Of a stretch of DNA of 5,704 nucleotides, positions 5,007-5,704 are shown in pieces. The stretch is from NCBI GenBank assembly GCA_030601015.1, contig JAUVUO010000091.1, forward strand, positions 1 through 5,704. Direction: 5' to 3'. This DNA is from Candidatus Omnitrophota bacterium. GTDB taxonomy: Bacteria > Omnitrophota > Gorgyraeia > Duberdicusellales > 4484-171. The notes below the pieces were generated by a model that worked only from the letters and a program-made list of their open reading frames with translations, made no database searches and was not told the DNA's origin. Position 1 is the first letter of the stretch, and every line of letters starts with the position of its first letter. The translations under genes were made by a program, and so were the position numbers.

Positions 5007-5704
5007 ATGAAAACTTTTTATGATAAAATCACAGAAAAATTAGAAAAAATTTTAGAAAAAAATTATGATACAACCTTAGACCACCCTTTATGGGATATAC
5101 CGCCTAACTTGGAATTAGGTGATTTTTCATGTATGGCAGCTTTAAAATTAGCATCTAAATTAAAAAAGAATCCTATTGAAATCGCGGAAGAAATAAAAAA
5201 TTTATTAACACCGGATATTGCAAATGATATTCAAAAAATAGATATTTTAAAACCAGGATTTATTAACGTATTTATTTCACAAGAATACCTTTCGAATTCA
5301 TTAAAAAGTATTCTTGCTGAGAAAGAAAATTTTTTTCGAGGACAAAAAAAAAGGAAAATACTTATAGAATTTCTTAGTGCTAATCCTACAGGGCCGCTCT
5401 CAATAGCTCATGGCCGTCAGGCAGTAGTTGGTGATGTAATTGCCAACATTTTAGATTTTTTAGGCAATGAAACCCATAGAGAATACTATTTAAACGATGA
5501 AGGAAGACAGATAAACATTTTGATAGCTTCAGTTCAATCTAGAGTTAAAGAAATCAAGGGCGAAGACTTTAGTTTTCCAGAGGATGGATACAAAGGAGAA
5601 TATGTAAAAGATATTGCCAAAGAATACATAAAAAGCGAAACCTCTGATATCCGCGAATTTGTACTTACCCATGTTATATCTTTAATTAAAAAAGATTTAG
5701 ACAC
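5007..5704 (+). CDS. argS: Arginyl-tRNA synthetase (class I), 5' part only
   Basis: This enzyme charges tRNA-Arg with arginine. It begins 2 bases after the thrC stop and runs off the window after 232 full codons, out of about 550-600 in the family. The N-terminal additional domain that recognises the tRNA D-loop is present, with its conserved LELGDFSCMAALKLA (35-49) and PGFINVF (83-89). The catalytic domain follows with FLSANPTGPL (122-131) and REYYLNDEGRQI (158-169), both ArgRS signatures. The class I HIGH motif, normally HxGH in this enzyme, reads SIAH at 132-135: the second His is kept, while the first His and the Gly are replaced. The anticodon-binding domain and the KMSK-type loop lie beyond the window. 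There is no good Shine-Dalgarno site before the ATG, so translation is probably coupled to thrC. The reading frame is unbroken to the edge. Confidence 0.97.
   Translation, partial: MKTFYDKITEKLEKILEKNYDTTLDHPLWDIPPNLELGDFSCMAALKLASKLKKNPIEIAEEIKNLLTPDIANDIQKIDILKPGFINVFISQEYLSNSLKSILAEKENFFRGQKKRKILIEFLSANPTGPLSIAHGRQAVVGDVIANILDFLGNETHREYYLNDEGRQINILIASVQSRVKEIKGEDFSFPEDGYKGEYVKDIAKEYIKSETSDIREFVLTHVISLIKKDLD

Noticed and set aside
1..5704. Search for CRISPR array, insertion sequence, phage, toxin-antitoxin or defence genes
   Set aside because: I saw no regularly spaced repeats, terminal inverted repeats, transposase motifs or integrase. The tRNA has no repeated 3' end nearby that would mark an integration site.

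Overview
The window is an A+T-rich piece of a bacterial chromosome that uses the standard bacterial code. It has ordinary housekeeping content: two aminoacyl-tRNA synthetases, a proline tRNA, and two enzymes of threonine synthesis. All genes lie on the + strand and are tightly packed. Four of the six coding genes have a clear purine-rich Shine-Dalgarno site; the first and last do not. A PilZ protein implies cyclic-di-GMP signalling. Taxonomy cannot be fixed from the sequence. The mix of a short-form threonine synthase, a PilZ gene inside a biosynthetic cluster and strong A+T richness would fit an uncultured candidate-phylum bacterium (Omnitrophota was my first thought), but this is a low-confidence impression.

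Layout: (1) 1-1868, a two-gene unit. serS encodes seryl-tRNA synthetase. A 195-residue multi-pass membrane protein of unknown function overlaps its 3' end by 26 bases. (2) 1869-2232, a mostly non-coding stretch with promoter-like sequences, a T8A8 palindrome, and a complete tRNA-Pro(GGG) gene at 2039-2116 with encoded CCA. (3) 2233-5704, a compact run of a small PilZ-domain protein, hom (homoserine dehydrogenase with an ACT domain), thrC (threonine synthase), and argS (arginyl-tRNA synthetase), which runs off the right edge.

How the genes fit together: hom makes homoserine, and thrC converts O-phosphohomoserine to threonine. The homoserine kinase step between them is not encoded here. serS, argS and the tRNA serve translation. 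The PilZ gene overlaps hom by 8 bases, so a likely c-di-GMP-binding protein is translationally tied to threonine synthesis.

I found no mobile element, CRISPR array, phage gene, toxin-antitoxin pair or defence system, and nothing I would call a new system. The points most worth a second look are a probably leaderless serS mRNA, a degenerate ATP-binding HIGH motif in argS, the PilZ-hom coupling, and the unknown membrane protein attached to serS.
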